Assembly: GCA_000227525.2 (NCBI GenBank)
Contig: AGIG01000028.1
Location: 310,001-374,000 of the forward strand
DNA length: 64,000 nt
Direction: 5' to 3'
DNA from: a gamma proteobacterium HIMB30
GTDB lineage: Bacteria; Pseudomonadota; Gammaproteobacteria; Pseudomonadales; Litorivicinaceae
Part shown: positions 7,670 to 17,712 of the stretch, piece after piece
Position numbering within the stretch: position 1 is the stretch's first letter
How the letters are laid out: each line of letters begins with the position of its first letter
Translations under genes and position numbers: made by a program
Notes under the pieces: model-generated
Databases searched by the model: none
Told to the model about the DNA's origin: nothing
The model's input: only the letters and a program-made list of their open reading frames with translations

Positions 7670-7802
7670 AAGCTCCTCCTCATTCGAATAGTCGATGCGA
7701 TGACAAAACAAATAAAGAGCGTTTATGGATGCTTAATTCATTCCATTTTGGAACCGCTGATGCACGCTTTCTTTTCTCTGGTAACGCGCGTATTGTCTCG
7801 CC

Positions 7803-8267
7803 ATGCTGACAGTGTGCCTCTATCAACCCGAAATCCCACCGAATACAGGAAACATCATCCGCTTGTGCGCAAACACAGGTAGTCAATTAGATTTAATTCG
7901 TCCACTGGGCTTTTCGCTTGACGAAAAGGCGGTCCGACGATCCGGTTTGGATTATCACGATCTGGCACGCGTCAAAGAATTTGAGTCGTGGGATGATTAT
8001 ATCGGCGGTCCGAAGAGACGGGTTTTTGCGCTTTCGACCAAAGGCACTGTGTCGTATGAATCGATCGCTTATCAGTCAGAGGATGTTCTATTGTTTGGGC
8101 CCGAGACACGCGGGCTCCCCGAAGATGTCAGAAAGCACAATGCAGTAACTGAAGTCATTCGTGTCCCGATGTGCCCGAACAACAGAAGTTTGAATCTATC
8201 AAATGCGGTAGCGATTGTCCTCTACGAAGCGTGGCGTCAACTGGGCTTCCCGGGAGGCGTTGCGTGA
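7803..8267 (+). CDS. trmL: tRNA (cytidine/uridine-34 2'-O)-methyltransferase
   Basis: 154 aa, the TrmL (YibK) length. SPOUT-fold signatures are present: [20 protein letters not shown] near the N-terminus, [11 protein letters not shown] (about 98-108) and the C-terminal knot [25 protein letters not shown]. It uses SAM to 2'-O-methylate the wobble base of tRNA-Leu isoacceptors. The stop overlaps the GTG start of uup (GTGA), so the two are coupled. Confidence 0.93.
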   Translation: MLTVCLYQPEIPPNTGNIIRLCANTGSQLDLIRPLGFSLDEKAVRRSGLDYHDLARVKEFESWDDYIGGPKRRVFALSTKGTVSYESIAYQSEDVLLFGPETRGLPEDVRKHNAVTEVIRVPMCPNNRSLNLSNAVAIVLYEAWRQLGFPGGVA

Positions 8268-10153
8268 GCGTCTTATCGATAAAAAATATTCAAGTGAGCT
8301 TTGGTGGACCGGCGATTCTCGACAACATCAGCCTCAAAATCCAACCCAAAGAGCGGATCGGATTACTCGGTCGCAATGGTGCGGGCAAATCGACATTGAT
8401 GAAACTGATCGCAGGAGAAATCCTTGCAGATTCCGGTGAGATCAACAAAAGCTCGAGTCTGAGAGTTGCTCGCCTTGTACAAGATGTGCCGACCGGAACG
8501 GTGGGTACGATCTTTCAGGTCGTTGCGTCAGGCCTTGGCGATCTCACACCACTACTTGAAAGCTATCACGAGGTGCTGAAATCGATCTCTGAAGACCCTT
8601 CAGATAAAAATATGCAGGCGCTTGAGTCTTGTCAGCACGCACTCGAAGCTGCGAATGGTTGGCGAGTCGAACAGATGGTCGAACAAACGCTCTCAAAATT
8701 TGGTTTGGATCCTGATGCGCAATTCAACGCACTCTCCGGTGGTATGAAGCGACGCGTATTACTGGCTCGCGCTCTTGTCGTTGAGCCAGATGTGTTACTT
8801 CTTGACGAGCCAACCAACCATTTGGACATTCCAGCAATTGAATGGTTAGAAGAACAGATTCGATTGTTCCAAGGAGCTGTTCTCTTCATCACTCACGATC
8901 GACGGTTTCTCGATGCACTTGCAACACGCATCGTCGAACTCGATCGCGGTACGTTAAGAAGTTACGAGTGCAACTATCAAACCTATCTGGAGAGGCGTGA
9001 CCAGGAGCTTTCGGCGGAAGCTGATCAATTTGCTGCATTCGATAAAAAGCTCGCAAAGGAAGAGGAATGGATTCGCCAGGGGATCAAGGCGAGGCGGACT
9101 CGCAACGAAGGCCGCGTTCGCGCACTAGAACAACTCCGACGCGAACGTGCAGCGCGTCGAGAACGCCAACAGACAGCAGACTTGACTCTCATTGACGCGT
9201 CAAAATCGGGGCGCTTGGTCATCGAAGCAGAGGGGTTGGGTCTGACTTTAGGTGATCACAAGCTGTTTGAAAACTTTGCAACAACGGTCCTACGCGGTGA
9301 TCGAATTGGAGTCATTGGGCCCAACGGAGTAGGAAAAAGTACACTGATCAAAACGCTACTTGGTCAGATTGAACCGACAGAGGGCACATCCAAGCTTGGA
9401 ACAAATCTCGAAATCGCGCTTTTCGACCAATTGAGAGAAACACTCGATGATGATGCTTCGGTGATCGACAACCTCCAACACGGCTCCGACTTTGTCGAAG
9501 TCGGTGGTGGCAAAAAGCACGTCATTGGATATCTGCAAGATTTTCTATTTTCACCAGATCGTGCGCGTGGACCCACCCGAATGCTATCAGGCGGAGAACG
9601 CAATCGACTCTTACTTGCGCGTCTCTTTTTAAAACCCGCCAACCTGTTGATCATGGATGAACCAACGAACGATCTCGATCTTGAAACGCTTGATATTCTT
9701 CGTGATACGTTACTTAACTATCAAGGAACGTTGATTGTCATCAGCCACGATCGAGACTTCCTCGACTCAGTTGTGACCGGCATTTGGTCCTTCGATACCG
9801 ATCATACACTTCGGGAGTATGTCGGCGGATACAGTGATTGGCTTCGACAACGGCCTAGCGATCAGACAACGCAAACAAAACCAACTGCGCAGAAAAGTGC
9901 TCCTGTTACGCCCAAGCCGGCGAGCAAAAAGAAACTCGCATTTCATGAAAAACGCGAATATGAGGCGTTGAGTGCTGAAATCGAGCAAATGGAAGCACAA
10001 ATTAAAGCGCTCGAAGAGGCAATGACTGACCCTCAATTCTTTCAATCAAATCCGGATCATGCCGCGGCGGAAAGTGCACGGTACCAAACCTTGCAAGCTG
10101 ATCTTGAAATGAAGTTTTATCGTTACATGGAGCTCGACGAACGCTCGAATTGA
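8264..10153 (+). CDS. uup: ABC-F ATPase Uup
   Basis: 629 aa cytoplasmic protein with two ABC domains and no membrane part. Domain 1: GRNGAGKS (about 36-43), LSGGMKRR and [12 protein letters not shown] charged Arg/Glu-rich linker follows. Domain 2: [16 protein letters not shown] and [11 protein letters not shown]. The C-terminal coiled-coil tail starts near residue 560 and is typical of Uup. ABC-F proteins act on ribosomes; Uup also suppresses precise transposon excision. I chose GTG 8264 because GGGAGG precedes it and the ABC fold begins at once; it overlaps trmL by GTGA. A longer frame from 8171 is unsupported. Confidence 0.93.
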   Translation: MSVLSIKNIQVSFGGPAILDNISLKIQPKERIGLLGRNGAGKSTLMKLIAGEILADSGEINKSSSLRVARLVQDVPTGTVGTIFQVVASGLGDLTPLLESYHEVLKSISEDPSDKNMQALESCQHALEAANGWRVEQMVEQTLSKFGLDPDAQFNALSGGMKRRVLLARALVVEPDVLLLDEPTNHLDIPAIEWLEEQIRLFQGAVLFITHDRRFLDALATRIVELDRGTLRSYECNYQTYLERRDQELSAEADQFAAFDKKLAKEEEWIRQGIKARRTRNEGRVRALEQLRRERAARRERQQTADLTLIDASKSGRLVIEAEGLGLTLGDHKLFENFATTVLRGDRIGVIGPNGVGKSTLIKTLLGQIEPTEGTSKLGTNLEIALFDQLRETLDDDASVIDNLQHGSDFVEVGGGKKHVIGYLQDFLFSPDRARGPTRMLSGGERNRLLLARLFLKPANLLIMDEPTNDLDLETLDILRDTLLNYQGTLIVISHDRDFLDSVVTGIWSFDTDHTLREYVGGYSDWLRQRPSDQTTQTKPTAQKSAPVTPKPASKKKLAFHEKREYEALSAEIEQMEAQIKALEEAMTDPQFFQSNPDHAAAESARYQTLQADLEMKFYRYMELDERSN

Positions 10154-10240
10154 TCCAAATCAAGTCTGTCTACCCATGGCCCAGCTTATCATCGCGTTTC
10201 AGGTCTAACCTAGTGTGATCGAGACAGGGAGTGGAAACCG

Positions 10241-10399
10241 ATGTTTGAAATCGATATCGAAACGTTTAACACACTATGGCCGAGCCTTCTCGTCGTCATC
10301 ATGATGATTGGAGTGATGACCTGGGCTTTAGTCAAAGTGGTGCAGTTAATGAACCACGGTGACGCAGACGGGTCAAAGCAGAACAGAATCACCCTTTGA
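10241..10399 (+). CDS. Small single-span membrane protein (52 aa)
   Basis: Begins MFEIDIETFNTLWPSLLVVI and carries one transmembrane helix (about residues 13-35), then a polar tail ending NRITL. A GGGAG Shine-Dalgarno lies about 9 nt before the ATG. It lies 87 bp after uup and 38 bp before the next exported-protein gene, so it fills an otherwise empty gap. Family not recognised. Confidence 0.6.
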   Translation: MFEIDIETFNTLWPSLLVVIMMIGVMTWALVKVVQLMNHGDADGSKQNRITL

Positions 10400-10437
10400 T
10401 ACTGTTCAGTCAGTAAAAGGCTTGTTAGGCTTTCAGC

Positions 10438-10785
10438 ATGAAAAAACTCGTTATTCTTCTCAGCTGGTTCTGTTTCAGTATGAGCGCAAGTGCTGCTCGT
10501 GACTTCACGCGATCAGATACCAACCAAGAATTTTGCAAAGATATCGTAAGTAATCTGGCTGAGGTCGGCGTCCGTGTCTCTCACAAGTCAATGACGAAAT
10601 GCGCGCTACAGGTTCTTGGCGGCGCCTCGGCAACATTTCAGCGCTCCTATGGGTCACCCGTGAATGTCATTGTTAAAAGCAATCCATATCGCATGTTCGT
10701 GACGCGAGGCGATAATGAAATTGGAACGTGTTACGTATTACACCCTCGTAAAACACGCCGAAAGGTGGAAGACAGAGATTGCTAG
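10438..10785 (+). CDS. Exported hypothetical protein (115 aa)
   Basis: A clear signal peptide (MKKLVILLSWFCFSMSASA, cleavage expected after residue 19) is followed by a small mature domain with Cys residues in FCKD, TKCAL, GTCYVL and at the C-terminus (EDRDC). Two periplasmic disulfides are likely, fitting a DsbA substrate. No family recognised. The 3' end abuts the ModE-type regulator; co-transcription is likely. Confidence 0.65.
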   Translation: MKKLVILLSWFCFSMSASAARDFTRSDTNQEFCKDIVSNLAEVGVRVSHKSMTKCALQVLGGASATFQRSYGSPVNVIVKSNPYRMFVTRGDNEIGTCYVLHPRKTRRKVEDRDC

Positions 10786-10787
10786 CA

Positions 10788-11132
10788 ATGCATGCGCCTC
10801 GTCTCAAGCTCAAACTAGTGCTCGGTGACAACGATACGCTTCTCGGCTCAGGGAAAATTGCTCTTCTTAAAGCAATTCAAAAAGAGCACTCGCTCTCCAA
10901 GGCTGCAAAGTCAATCAACATGTCATATCGACGCGCATGGCTTCTAATCCAGGAACTGAACGACTCCCTCAAAGAGCCGGTGTTAATTACGCATACTGGT
11001 GGCCAGTCCGGTGGTGGGAGCGAACTCACCGAGATGGCGAATCGAATCATCGAGGTTTATGAACGTCTCAACCAGGAAGCAGAGGAAGCAACCGAGGCGA
11101 CTCGTGAATCAATCGCCTCGTTGCTTCGCTGA
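10788..11132 (+). CDS. Stand-alone ModE-type winged-helix regulator
   Basis: 114 aa from ATG 10788. The fold is the LysR-like winged helix of the ModE N-terminal domain: GSGKIALLKAIQKEHSLSKA, MSYRRAWLLIQELN as the recognition helix, and a Gly-rich wing (THTGGQSGGGSELT). The C-terminal molybdate-binding (MOP) domains of full ModE (about 260 aa) are absent. No molybdate-transport or molybdopterin genes are near. It probably regulates transcription, but its signal is unknown. An in-frame TTG at 10779 overlaps the upstream gene. Its stop abuts the convergent tpx stop with no gap. Confidence 0.8.
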   Translation: MHAPRLKLKLVLGDNDTLLGSGKIALLKAIQKEHSLSKAAKSINMSYRRAWLLIQELNDSLKEPVLITHTGGQSGGGSELTEMANRIIEVYERLNQEAEEATEATRESIASLLR

Positions 11133-11630
11133 TTACAACACCGCTAATACAGCTTCATAATCTGGCTCGGTGGATACTTCTTCTACCAGCTCAACGTGCT
11201 TTACGATCCCAGCAGGGTCGATTACAACCACTACTCTGGCAGTCAGGCCGCGCCTGATGCCCGTCAAGACTGTCACTCCATAATCGTCAGAAAATGTTGA
11301 CCTAAAGGTAGAGGCAGTCTTTACCCTATCGAGACCCTCTGAGCCACAAAATCGTTTTTGGGCAAAAGGTAAATCCGCGCTAACGCATAAGACAGCGGTA
11401 TTATCTAATGACGCCAGTTCTTCGTTAAACCTACGAGTACTCGTGGCACATGTCGGAGTATCAATGGAAGGAAAAATATTCAGAACAAGATTTTGACCTG
11501 CAAAGTCAGCCAGTTGAATTTCACCAAGATCATCTGCGGTTAGAGAAAATTCGGGCGCTTTTTGACCTACAACCGGCAGATTTCCTTTGACATCAACGAT
11601 CTCACCGCGCCACCCAATTTGAACTGTCAT
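11133..11630 (-). CDS. tpx: Thiol peroxidase
   Basis: 165 aa, atypical 2-Cys peroxiredoxin. The peroxidatic Cys61 lies in DTPTCATS and the resolving Cys95 in FAQKRFC, the same spacing as E. coli Tpx. It reduces lipid and alkyl hydroperoxides with thioredoxin; trxA is in this window. I use the ATG at 11630, which has AAGGA 7 nt upstream and gives the family length; the frame is open further up to 11684 but that overlaps msrAB. It follows msrAB on the same strand, forming an oxidative-damage pair. Confidence 0.93.
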   Translation of the reverse strand: MTVQIGWRGEIVDVKGNLPVVGQKAPEFSLTADDLGEIQLADFAGQNLVLNIFPSIDTPTCATSTRRFNEELASLDNTAVLCVSADLPFAQKRFCGSEGLDRVKTASTFRSTFSDDYGVTVLTGIRRGLTARVVVVIDPAGIVKHVELVEEVSTEPDYEAVLAVL

Positions 11631-11680
11631 ATCCATTTCCTTACACCAAAAATTCTCAAGTGGCGGTTCTTCACTATTTT

Positions 11681-12748
11681 TCAATTCTGCGCTGCTGAAA
11701 ATTGAATTAAATATTTTTCATATCCACGGGCTTGCATCTGCGACACCGGGATAAATTCCAGAGCCGCTGAATTGATACAGTAGCGCAACCCAGTGGGTTC
11801 TGGTCCGTCGGGGAACACATGGCCGAGATGTGAGTCACCAAATTTAGAGCGTACCTCGACACGTTTCATCCAAAGCTTTGTGTCATCTCGCTCAACAATA
11901 TGTTGCGGCTCGAGCGGTTGCCAAAATGAGGGCCACCCAGTTCCTGAATCATATTTATGTAGCGAGCTGAAGAGCGGTTCACCACTCACAACATCCACGT
12001 AAATACCATCCGCTTTTTGGTTCCAAAAAGCATTTTGAAACGGAGGTTCCGTGCCATCTTCTTGTGTCACTTGAAATTGCAGTGGAGTCAGTCGCGCACG
12101 GATTGCTTCAAGACTCGGTTTCCGATAACTACTTTTCTTAGACCCTGTCTCGCTAAACACTGCAAATCCCTCATGTTCTGACCAAACGCGATCCAAAAAT
12201 TGATCACGCCCTGAGCGATATCGATAGAATTTATATTGGAGTGCATTGGTCTTGTAGTAGTCCTGATGATAGTCCTCGGCTTGGTAAAACGCTGGGGCAG
12301 GCAAGATTTCAGTCACGATTGGTGCATCGAAAATTTGCGAAGTAGCCAAGCGCTTTTTTGATTCCAAAGCCAGAGCCTGCTGCGCGTCTGAGTGCGTAAA
12401 AATCACGGTTCGATATGGTGAACCACGATCGACAAATTGTCCGCCAGCATCGGTGGGATCGATCTGCTTCCAAAATGTATTCAACAAGGTTTGATAATCG
12501 ATGATGCGTGGATCATAGGTGACTTCGACCACTTCGATATGACCCGTCTCGCCGGTGGTGACCTGCGCATAGGTTGGATTGGGTATAGATCCACCCGAAT
12601 ACCCAGAGACAACCGAACTCACGCCATGGAGCGACTCAAATGGTGGCTCCATACACCAAAAACAGCCACCACCAAAAGTCGCTTTTTCTGTCTCAGCGAA
12701 CAATGAAGAAGAAACCAGCCAGCATAAGGCCATGAGTGCTTTTTTCAT
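11681..12748 (-). CDS. msrAB: Exported fused methionine sulfoxide reductase MsrA-MsrB
   Basis: 355 aa. The signal peptide (residues 1-18) places it in the periplasm. The MsrA domain starts at once with the catalytic motif [12 protein letters not shown] (about 26-37). The MsrB domain starts near residue 210, with DSGTGWPSF and the catalytic Cys in RYCINSAAL. The zinc CxxC pair of many MsrB proteins is replaced ([11 protein letters not shown]), as in the PilB-type fusion. The two domains repair the S- and R-forms of Met sulfoxide. Electrons probably come from a DsbD- or thioredoxin-like partner, which is not in this window. Confidence 0.93.
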   Translation of the reverse strand: MKKALMALCWLVSSSLFAETEKATFGGGCFWCMEPPFESLHGVSSVVSGYSGGSIPNPTYAQVTTGETGHIEVVEVTYDPRIIDYQTLLNTFWKQIDPTDAGGQFVDRGSPYRTVIFTHSDAQQALALESKKRLATSQIFDAPIVTEILPAPAFYQAEDYHQDYYKTNALQYKFYRYRSGRDQFLDRVWSEHEGFAVFSETGSKKSSYRKPSLEAIRARLTPLQFQVTQEDGTEPPFQNAFWNQKADGIYVDVVSGEPLFSSLHKYDSGTGWPSFWQPLEPQHIVERDDTKLWMKRVEVRSKFGDSHLGHVFPDGPEPTGLRYCINSAALEFIPVSQMQARGYEKYLIQFSAAQN

Positions 12749-12781
12749 CGAAACTCCGTTTAGCGATTTACCACTCTAGGA

Positions 12782-13681
12782 TTACGACTTTAGTCTCAAA
12801 CGACCGAGCTTTGCAACTATTCGACCGTCAATCACAGCAAGGCCAGCGGCGATCAACAAATACGCAGTGATGTGTTGCACGGCAAGTTCCTCACCGAGAA
12901 AAACAATACCAAGCCCAGATGCACTCACCGGAACAAGAAAAGTCACCAAGACAACATTACTAGCACCTGCGGTCTGCAAGACGCGAAAATACAGAAAGAA
13001 TGCAAGCGTTGTTGATAGAAATCCGATTCCCAACATTGCCAACCAGGGTTCCAACCCAGGCGTAGGAAGTGTCCAAGGCTGGTCAAGAAACATCACTGCG
13101 GGAAATATCCACAAAGTCCCGTAAAAAACTTGTCCCGTTGCATTGATCATCGGCGGATTACTTTTCAATCGCTTGGAATAAACAGAACCAAATGCATAGC
13201 AAATCGTTGCGGTTAAGCCTGCTGTCATTCCGAGCAATGATGCACCCCCAGCAAAAGCGGCTGGCCCAAACAACACCAGAACACCAGAAAACCCAAAGCC
13301 AATGCCAACAACTTTAGAGACTGATAAGCGCTCATCAAGAGTAAACTGATGTGCGACTAAAGCCGTCATAATCGGGGTCGATGCGTTAATAATCGACGCC
13401 AGAGATCCTGTGATTTCAGTTTGTCCAAAACTGATTAAACTAAATGGAATCGCGTTATTGATCAGCCCAATGAATGCAAATGGCCGCCATTGTTCAACGA
13501 TCGGCTTCAACGAATAGCCAAGAACCTTCAACAGACAAACCAGCCCTACCAAGCCAACCAGCAAGCGGCCAAGTACGCTAGTCATCGGGGGCATCGCTTC
13601 AAGCATGACTTCCACAAAGAAAAACGACCCACCCCACACGAGCGAGAGGATCGCGATACGAATCCAGTCAGCGACTGCCAT
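12782..13681 (-). CDS. EamA/DMT family transporter
   Basis: 299 aa with about ten transmembrane helices arranged as two EamA repeats (for example FIGLINNAIPFSLI and the second-half SVYSKRL...ATGQVFYG). Drug/metabolite transporters of this type usually export small metabolites or amino acids; the substrate cannot be predicted. GAGG precedes the ATG. It is divergent from the S9 peptidase gene, with 40 bp between starts, so the promoters must overlap. Confidence 0.85.
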   Translation of the reverse strand: MAVADWIRIAILSLVWGGSFFFVEVMLEAMPPMTSVLGRLLVGLVGLVCLLKVLGYSLKPIVEQWRPFAFIGLINNAIPFSLISFGQTEITGSLASIINASTPIMTALVAHQFTLDERLSVSKVVGIGFGFSGVLVLFGPAAFAGGASLLGMTAGLTATICYAFGSVYSKRLKSNPPMINATGQVFYGTLWIFPAVMFLDQPWTLPTPGLEPWLAMLGIGFLSTTLAFFLYFRVLQTAGASNVVLVTFLVPVSASGLGIVFLGEELAVQHITAYLLIAAGLAVIDGRIVAKLGRLRLKS

Positions 13682-13721
13682 AAGACCTCACAATGTCGAG
13701 CGGCTAGCGTACACTAGGCAC

Positions 13722-15776
13722 ATGCAAACCCCAACGACAGACAACGCTTGGCTCAAAGCCGACAACTGGCGGGAAGTTCTGGAAGAACCAGAGTCACTGC
13801 CGCCCGAGATTCGAAACTTTCTCCAGACGCAAAATCAAACAGCGGAGTCTTGGCTCGGCGGCCCTGATTCGCGGCAGTGGATCACCGACGAACTGAAAGC
13901 GACTATTCGTGATCGCGACGATTCAGTTCCAGTCGAGGATGGTGATTACAGCTACTGGCAACGGTTTACTGAAGGTGCTGAACATCCCGACTTTTTACGC
14001 CGGACCGATCAGAATGATCTGGAAATTTTGCTGTGCGGTGATGAACGAGCAGCGAATCATCCCTACTACGATATCGGCGCAGCAGATCACTCTCCGAATC
14101 ATGAATTGTTCGCTGTGACGGAAGATCGGCAGGGTTCTGAGCGCTATACCCTCACACTCTTCCAAGCCGGCTCTCAGCATCCGATTGAACCTCCGCTCAC
14201 AGATTGTCGCGGCGATTTCGAATGGAGTACTGACAGTCGCAAGTTGCTGTACACACGACTTGATGAAAACCAGCGACCGAGTACTGTCTGGTGCCATACG
14301 ATCGGTACGCAGCAAACAGATGACCGCCTGGTTTTTCAATTAGAGCATCCTGGTCGCTTTATTGGGTTGGGTAAAACAAGCTCTGACGCCTGGATCACGA
14401 TCGACATTCACGATCATCAAACCAACCAGAGTTTTTTGTTGCCGGCAGATCTCAACACGCTCTGTCCAATCGCTGTTACAGATTGGATAGAAGGACTTGA
14501 ATACGAACTTGAACATGCCGATCCCTACCTAATTATTCGTGGTAATCACGAGCATGAGGATTTTGCACTGTACCGCGCACCGCTTCCAACGACGGAAACC
14601 CGAAGTAATCCGGAATCTTGGGACACGCTGTGGATTCCCAAAAAGGGCGCCTTATTTAGTGATTATGAAGTCCTCGAGAATCACTGGATCATTGAATACT
14701 CAGAGGAAGGCTGTGGTCGTTATCTGATCGCTGAGCCAAACCCGGCGGCATTCGAAATTCGCCAAGAACTCACATTATCGACCTCGATTCATGATACGCA
14801 TCTCGACCCGCTTCCTGGATATCACCGCGATACGATTCGAATGCGGGTCTCAACGCCAGCGATGCCTCCTGAGGTGCGTGAAATCAATCTGACAAATGGA
14901 AATTTCAAACAGCTTAAAGTATCGACTCCGCCCAATGGTCACGATGAATCGAACTACATCGTGCAGCGATCGTATGGCATTTCGGGTGACGGACAACGCA
15001 TCCCACTGACCATCGTCCATCATCGCGACGTCACGCCACACCCTGAAAGCCCAATATTGCTGACGGGCTATGGCGCCTATGGGATGAGTTTGACGCCGGG
15101 CTTTAGTGCGAGCAGGCGCACGCTCCTGACACGGGGGGTGATCCACGTCACGGCGCATGTTCGTGGCGGCATGGAAAATGGATACCAGTGGTATCGTGCT
15201 GGTCGAATGGCAGACAAAGATCAATCCTTTAACGATTTCATCGGCGCCGCCGAGACATTGATTCGGGATGGCTGGACTTCTGCAGGAAACATTATTCTGC
15301 ACGGCGGCAGTGCTGGTGGTTTATTGGTGGGTACAACGGTCATGCGCCGACCTGAACTGTTTAAAGGCGTGATCGCAGATGTCCCTTTCGTCGATGTACT
15401 TGAAACAATGCTCGACGCCGACTTGCCACTCACACCACCAGAATGGCCAGAATGGGGCAACCCCATTGAATCAATGGATGCCGAACGCAGACTGGGTCAT
15501 TTTTCACCAACACAGATGGTCAAAAACCGGCCTTATCCTTGTATTCTTGCAACCGCTGGTCTTACAGATCCGCGAGTCACATATTGGGAGCCCGCACGAT
15601 GGATTCATCGTCTTCAGGCAATTGCCGAGGGGGGGCCGTTTCTCCTATATACCGAACTCAATGCAGGGCACGGAGGACCGAGCGGACGCTATGCAGGCCT
15701 TGACGACATTGCTCGAATCTATCAGATGGTAGTTCAGTTGTTTGATTTACCAAAGGAAGCGCCCTATGCCATTTAA
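13722..15776 (+). CDS. ptrB: Prolyl-oligopeptidase family (S9) serine peptidase, oligopeptidase-B-like
   Basis: 684 aa, the family length. The N-terminal two-thirds form the expected beta-propeller, the C-terminal third the alpha/beta hydrolase. The nucleophile is about Ser530 in HGGSAGGLL, and the His lies in NAGHGGPSGRY. The VTAHVRGGMENGYQWY segment is typical of oligopeptidase B. No signal peptide; it should cleave short peptides in the cytoplasm. I use ATG 13722, since the longer frame from 13605 overlaps the divergent transporter. It overlaps yrfG by 11 bp and heads a six-gene run to gshA. The exact subfamily is less certain than S9A itself. Confidence 0.85.
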   Translation: MQTPTTDNAWLKADNWREVLEEPESLPPEIRNFLQTQNQTAESWLGGPDSRQWITDELKATIRDRDDSVPVEDGDYSYWQRFTEGAEHPDFLRRTDQNDLEILLCGDERAANHPYYDIGAADHSPNHELFAVTEDRQGSERYTLTLFQAGSQHPIEPPLTDCRGDFEWSTDSRKLLYTRLDENQRPSTVWCHTIGTQQTDDRLVFQLEHPGRFIGLGKTSSDAWITIDIHDHQTNQSFLLPADLNTLCPIAVTDWIEGLEYELEHADPYLIIRGNHEHEDFALYRAPLPTTETRSNPESWDTLWIPKKGALFSDYEVLENHWIIEYSEEGCGRYLIAEPNPAAFEIRQELTLSTSIHDTHLDPLPGYHRDTIRMRVSTPAMPPEVREINLTNGNFKQLKVSTPPNGHDESNYIVQRSYGISGDGQRIPLTIVHHRDVTPHPESPILLTGYGAYGMSLTPGFSASRRTLLTRGVIHVTAHVRGGMENGYQWYRAGRMADKDQSFNDFIGAAETLIRDGWTSAGNIILHGGSAGGLLVGTTVMRRPELFKGVIADVPFVDVLETMLDADLPLTPPEWPEWGNPIESMDAERRLGHFSPTQMVKNRPYPCILATAGLTDPRVTYWEPARWIHRLQAIAEGGPFLLYTELNAGHGGPSGRYAGLDDIARIYQMVVQLFDLPKEAPYAI

Positions 15777-16446
15777 CATTGATTGGCAGACGATCGACGA
15801 CGTCCTACTCGATATGGACGGCACACTGCTCGATCTTCATTATGACGCGACCTTTTGGTTAAAAACTGTGCACTCGATCGTCGCAAGTTTTACTGGAGAA
15901 TCTGAAAACGAAATCCGTGATCGGTTTCAAAACGAACTGAAAAAGCACGAAGGGACACTCGCTTGGTATTGCACAGACCGTTGGGCAGAATTCTTTGGTA
16001 TCGACCTGATCGAAGCGAAAAAACAACTTGCGCATCTGATACGTTATCGCCCACATGCGAAGCAATTTCTCGAAGCATTACGTCCGTTGCCGTTAAGAAC
16101 CATTATCGCCACGAACGCGCACCCTGACGTGATTCAACTGAAATTAGATGTTGTGCCCTTGAGCACATTGGTCGATGGCATCGTTTCCAGTCATCAATAT
16201 GGCGTCGCCAAAGAGCATCCAAGTTTTTGGACTGCATTATTTGATGAGTATTCGATTGATCCAAATCGCGCAATATTTATGGACGATTCGCCAAGAGTCT
16301 TGGACGCTGCAGATCGCGCAGGCGTCCGAGAAATTGTCGAAATTAGGCACCCCAATTTATCTGAACCACCCCGCACCACGTGGAAACAAGGTATCGATGA
16401 CTTCGATGCGCTGTTACCTGAATTATTGGCTCTAGGACAACAATGA
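15766..16446 (+). CDS. yrfG: GMP/IMP 5'-nucleotidase, HAD superfamily
   Basis: 226 aa. The HAD nucleophile motif is LLDMDGTLLDL near residue 20, with a Rossmann-like core, TNAHP (motif II) and IFMDDSPRVLDAA (motif IV). YrfG dephosphorylates GMP and IMP. The start at 15766 is preceded by AGGAAG and gives the family N-terminus. yrfG-hslR-hslO is the E. coli order and is preserved here, with 4-bp and 8-bp overlaps. Confidence 0.9.
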   Translation: MPFNIDWQTIDDVLLDMDGTLLDLHYDATFWLKTVHSIVASFTGESENEIRDRFQNELKKHEGTLAWYCTDRWAEFFGIDLIEAKKQLAHLIRYRPHAKQFLEALRPLPLRTIIATNAHPDVIQLKLDVVPLSTLVDGIVSSHQYGVAKEHPSFWTALFDEYSIDPNRAIFMDDSPRVLDAADRAGVREIVEIRHPNLSEPPRTTWKQGIDDFDALLPELLALGQQ

Positions 16447-16829
16447 GCGGGGTCAGGCTCGATAAGTGGTTGTGGGCAGCTCGCTTTTTCAAAACACGAG
16501 GGCTTGCTCGCGATGCCATTGACGGCGGCAAGATCCACATCGACGGTGTTAAGGCAAAACCATCCAAAGTCGTAACGCCGGGTCTCGAAATTGAAATTTC
16601 GAGAGGACAGACCGACATGGTTGTGATCGTACGCGATGTTCGTGAAGATCGCCGGCCGGCGCCTGAAGCACAGCTACTTTACGAAGAGACCTCCGGCTCG
16701 ATTCAAAAGCGTGAGACGGAACGTGATTTGAATCGGTTTTCTCGTGCAGGATTCCAGCCGGCAGATCATCGTCCAAATAAACGGGAACGCCGCCAGATGA
16801 CCAAGTTGAAAGGAATCTTTAATGACTGA
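16443..16829 (+). CDS. hslR: Heat-shock protein 15, S4 RNA-binding
   Basis: 128 aa. An N-terminal S4 domain (RLDKWLWAARFFKTRGLA, then GGKIHIDGVKAKPS) is followed by a basic Arg/Lys-rich tail ending in KRERRQMTKLKG. Hsp15 binds 50S subunits that carry a stalled nascent peptidyl-tRNA and helps recycle them after heat shock. ATGA overlap with yrfG; 8-bp overlap with hslO. Confidence 0.93.
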   Translation: MSGVRLDKWLWAARFFKTRGLARDAIDGGKIHIDGVKAKPSKVVTPGLEIEISRGQTDMVVIVRDVREDRRPAPEAQLLYEETSGSIQKRETERDLNRFSRAGFQPADHRPNKRERRQMTKLKGIFND

Positions 16830-17712
16830 TCTCACAGCTGATCAAGATGCAGTGCGCCGTTATCTGTGCGACTTAGCGCCGGATGCCCGACTCATGACCG
16901 TACACCTTGGCAAAACCAAAGATGACATGCTTGATCATCAGACAATGCCAGTGGCCGTTAAAACGTTGTGTGAGGAACTCGTTGCAGCAGCTTGTCTGTT
17001 ATCTCATATGCTGAAATTTGATGGCGAAATGATTCTTCAAATTAAAGGTTCTGGGCCAATTACCATGATGGTTGCCGAATGCTCCTCCGAAGGCCGCATT
17101 CGATCGACAGCCCAGTGGTCTGACATCGGCGATGCGAGCACCTTCGAGAATCTTGTTGGAACAGGCTATTTGGCGGTTACCGTGGACCCGAGACAGGGCG
17201 AGCGGTACCAGGGCATCGTACCCTTGGAATCAGGCTCGATATCGGGCTGTCTCAATCACTATTTTGAGAATTCTGAACAACTTGACACCAAGTTATGGCT
17301 CGCCAGTAACCAATCGACTGTTGGCGGGCTATTGATCCAACGGATCCCAGAGGAAGGCGGACAATCGCTTCAGGAGTACTCAAACTGGGAAACACTCTCA
17401 ACACTTGCCAACACCATTACGGATCACGAGCTTGCCTCGGACGCAGGTCCACTGCTGATTTATAAGTTATTTCATGAACTGGATCCTCGGAGTTTTGATC
17501 CGTGGACTATTGAATTCGGTTGCTCGTGTTCCAAGGAACGATCTGCCCGCGCACTGAGAGCGCTTGGTGAAATAGAACTCAAACAACTGTTCGCGGAACA
17601 GCCTCAGCTGACGCTTGATTGCCATTTTTGCGGACAGGTATACCAATACGATCAGGCTGACTTAGAATGGTTGCTCTCTGATCAGCCACCGAGGTCTGAC
17701 ACATTACAATGA
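16822..17712 (+). CDS. hslO: Redox-regulated chaperonin Hsp33
   Basis: 296 aa. The C-terminal zinc centre is complete: CSC near residue 234 and CHFC near residue 270, i.e. CxC plus CxxC. Oxidation of these Cys releases zinc and turns on holdase activity during combined heat and oxidative stress. The N-terminal domain matches the family (RRYLCDL, AACLLSHMLKFDGEMILQIK). It overlaps the PEPCK-like gene by ATGA. Confidence 0.94.
   Translation: MTDLTADQDAVRRYLCDLAPDARLMTVHLGKTKDDMLDHQTMPVAVKTLCEELVAAACLLSHMLKFDGEMILQIKGSGPITMMVAECSSEGRIRSTAQWSDIGDASTFENLVGTGYLAVTVDPRQGERYQGIVPLESGSISGCLNHYFENSEQLDTKLWLASNQSTVGGLLIQRIPEEGGQSLQEYSNWETLSTLANTITDHELASDAGPLLIYKLFHELDPRSFDPWTIEFGCSCSKERSARALRALGEIELKQLFAEQPQLTLDCHFCGQVYQYDQADLEWLLSDQPPRSDTLQ

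Noticed and set aside
8171-8263. Upstream extension of uup
   Set aside because: Lies inside trmL in another frame; GGGAGG and GTG 8264 give the normal ABC-F start.
13605-13721. Upstream extension of the S9 peptidase
   Set aside because: Antisense to the EamA transporter start; the peptidase homology begins after 13722.
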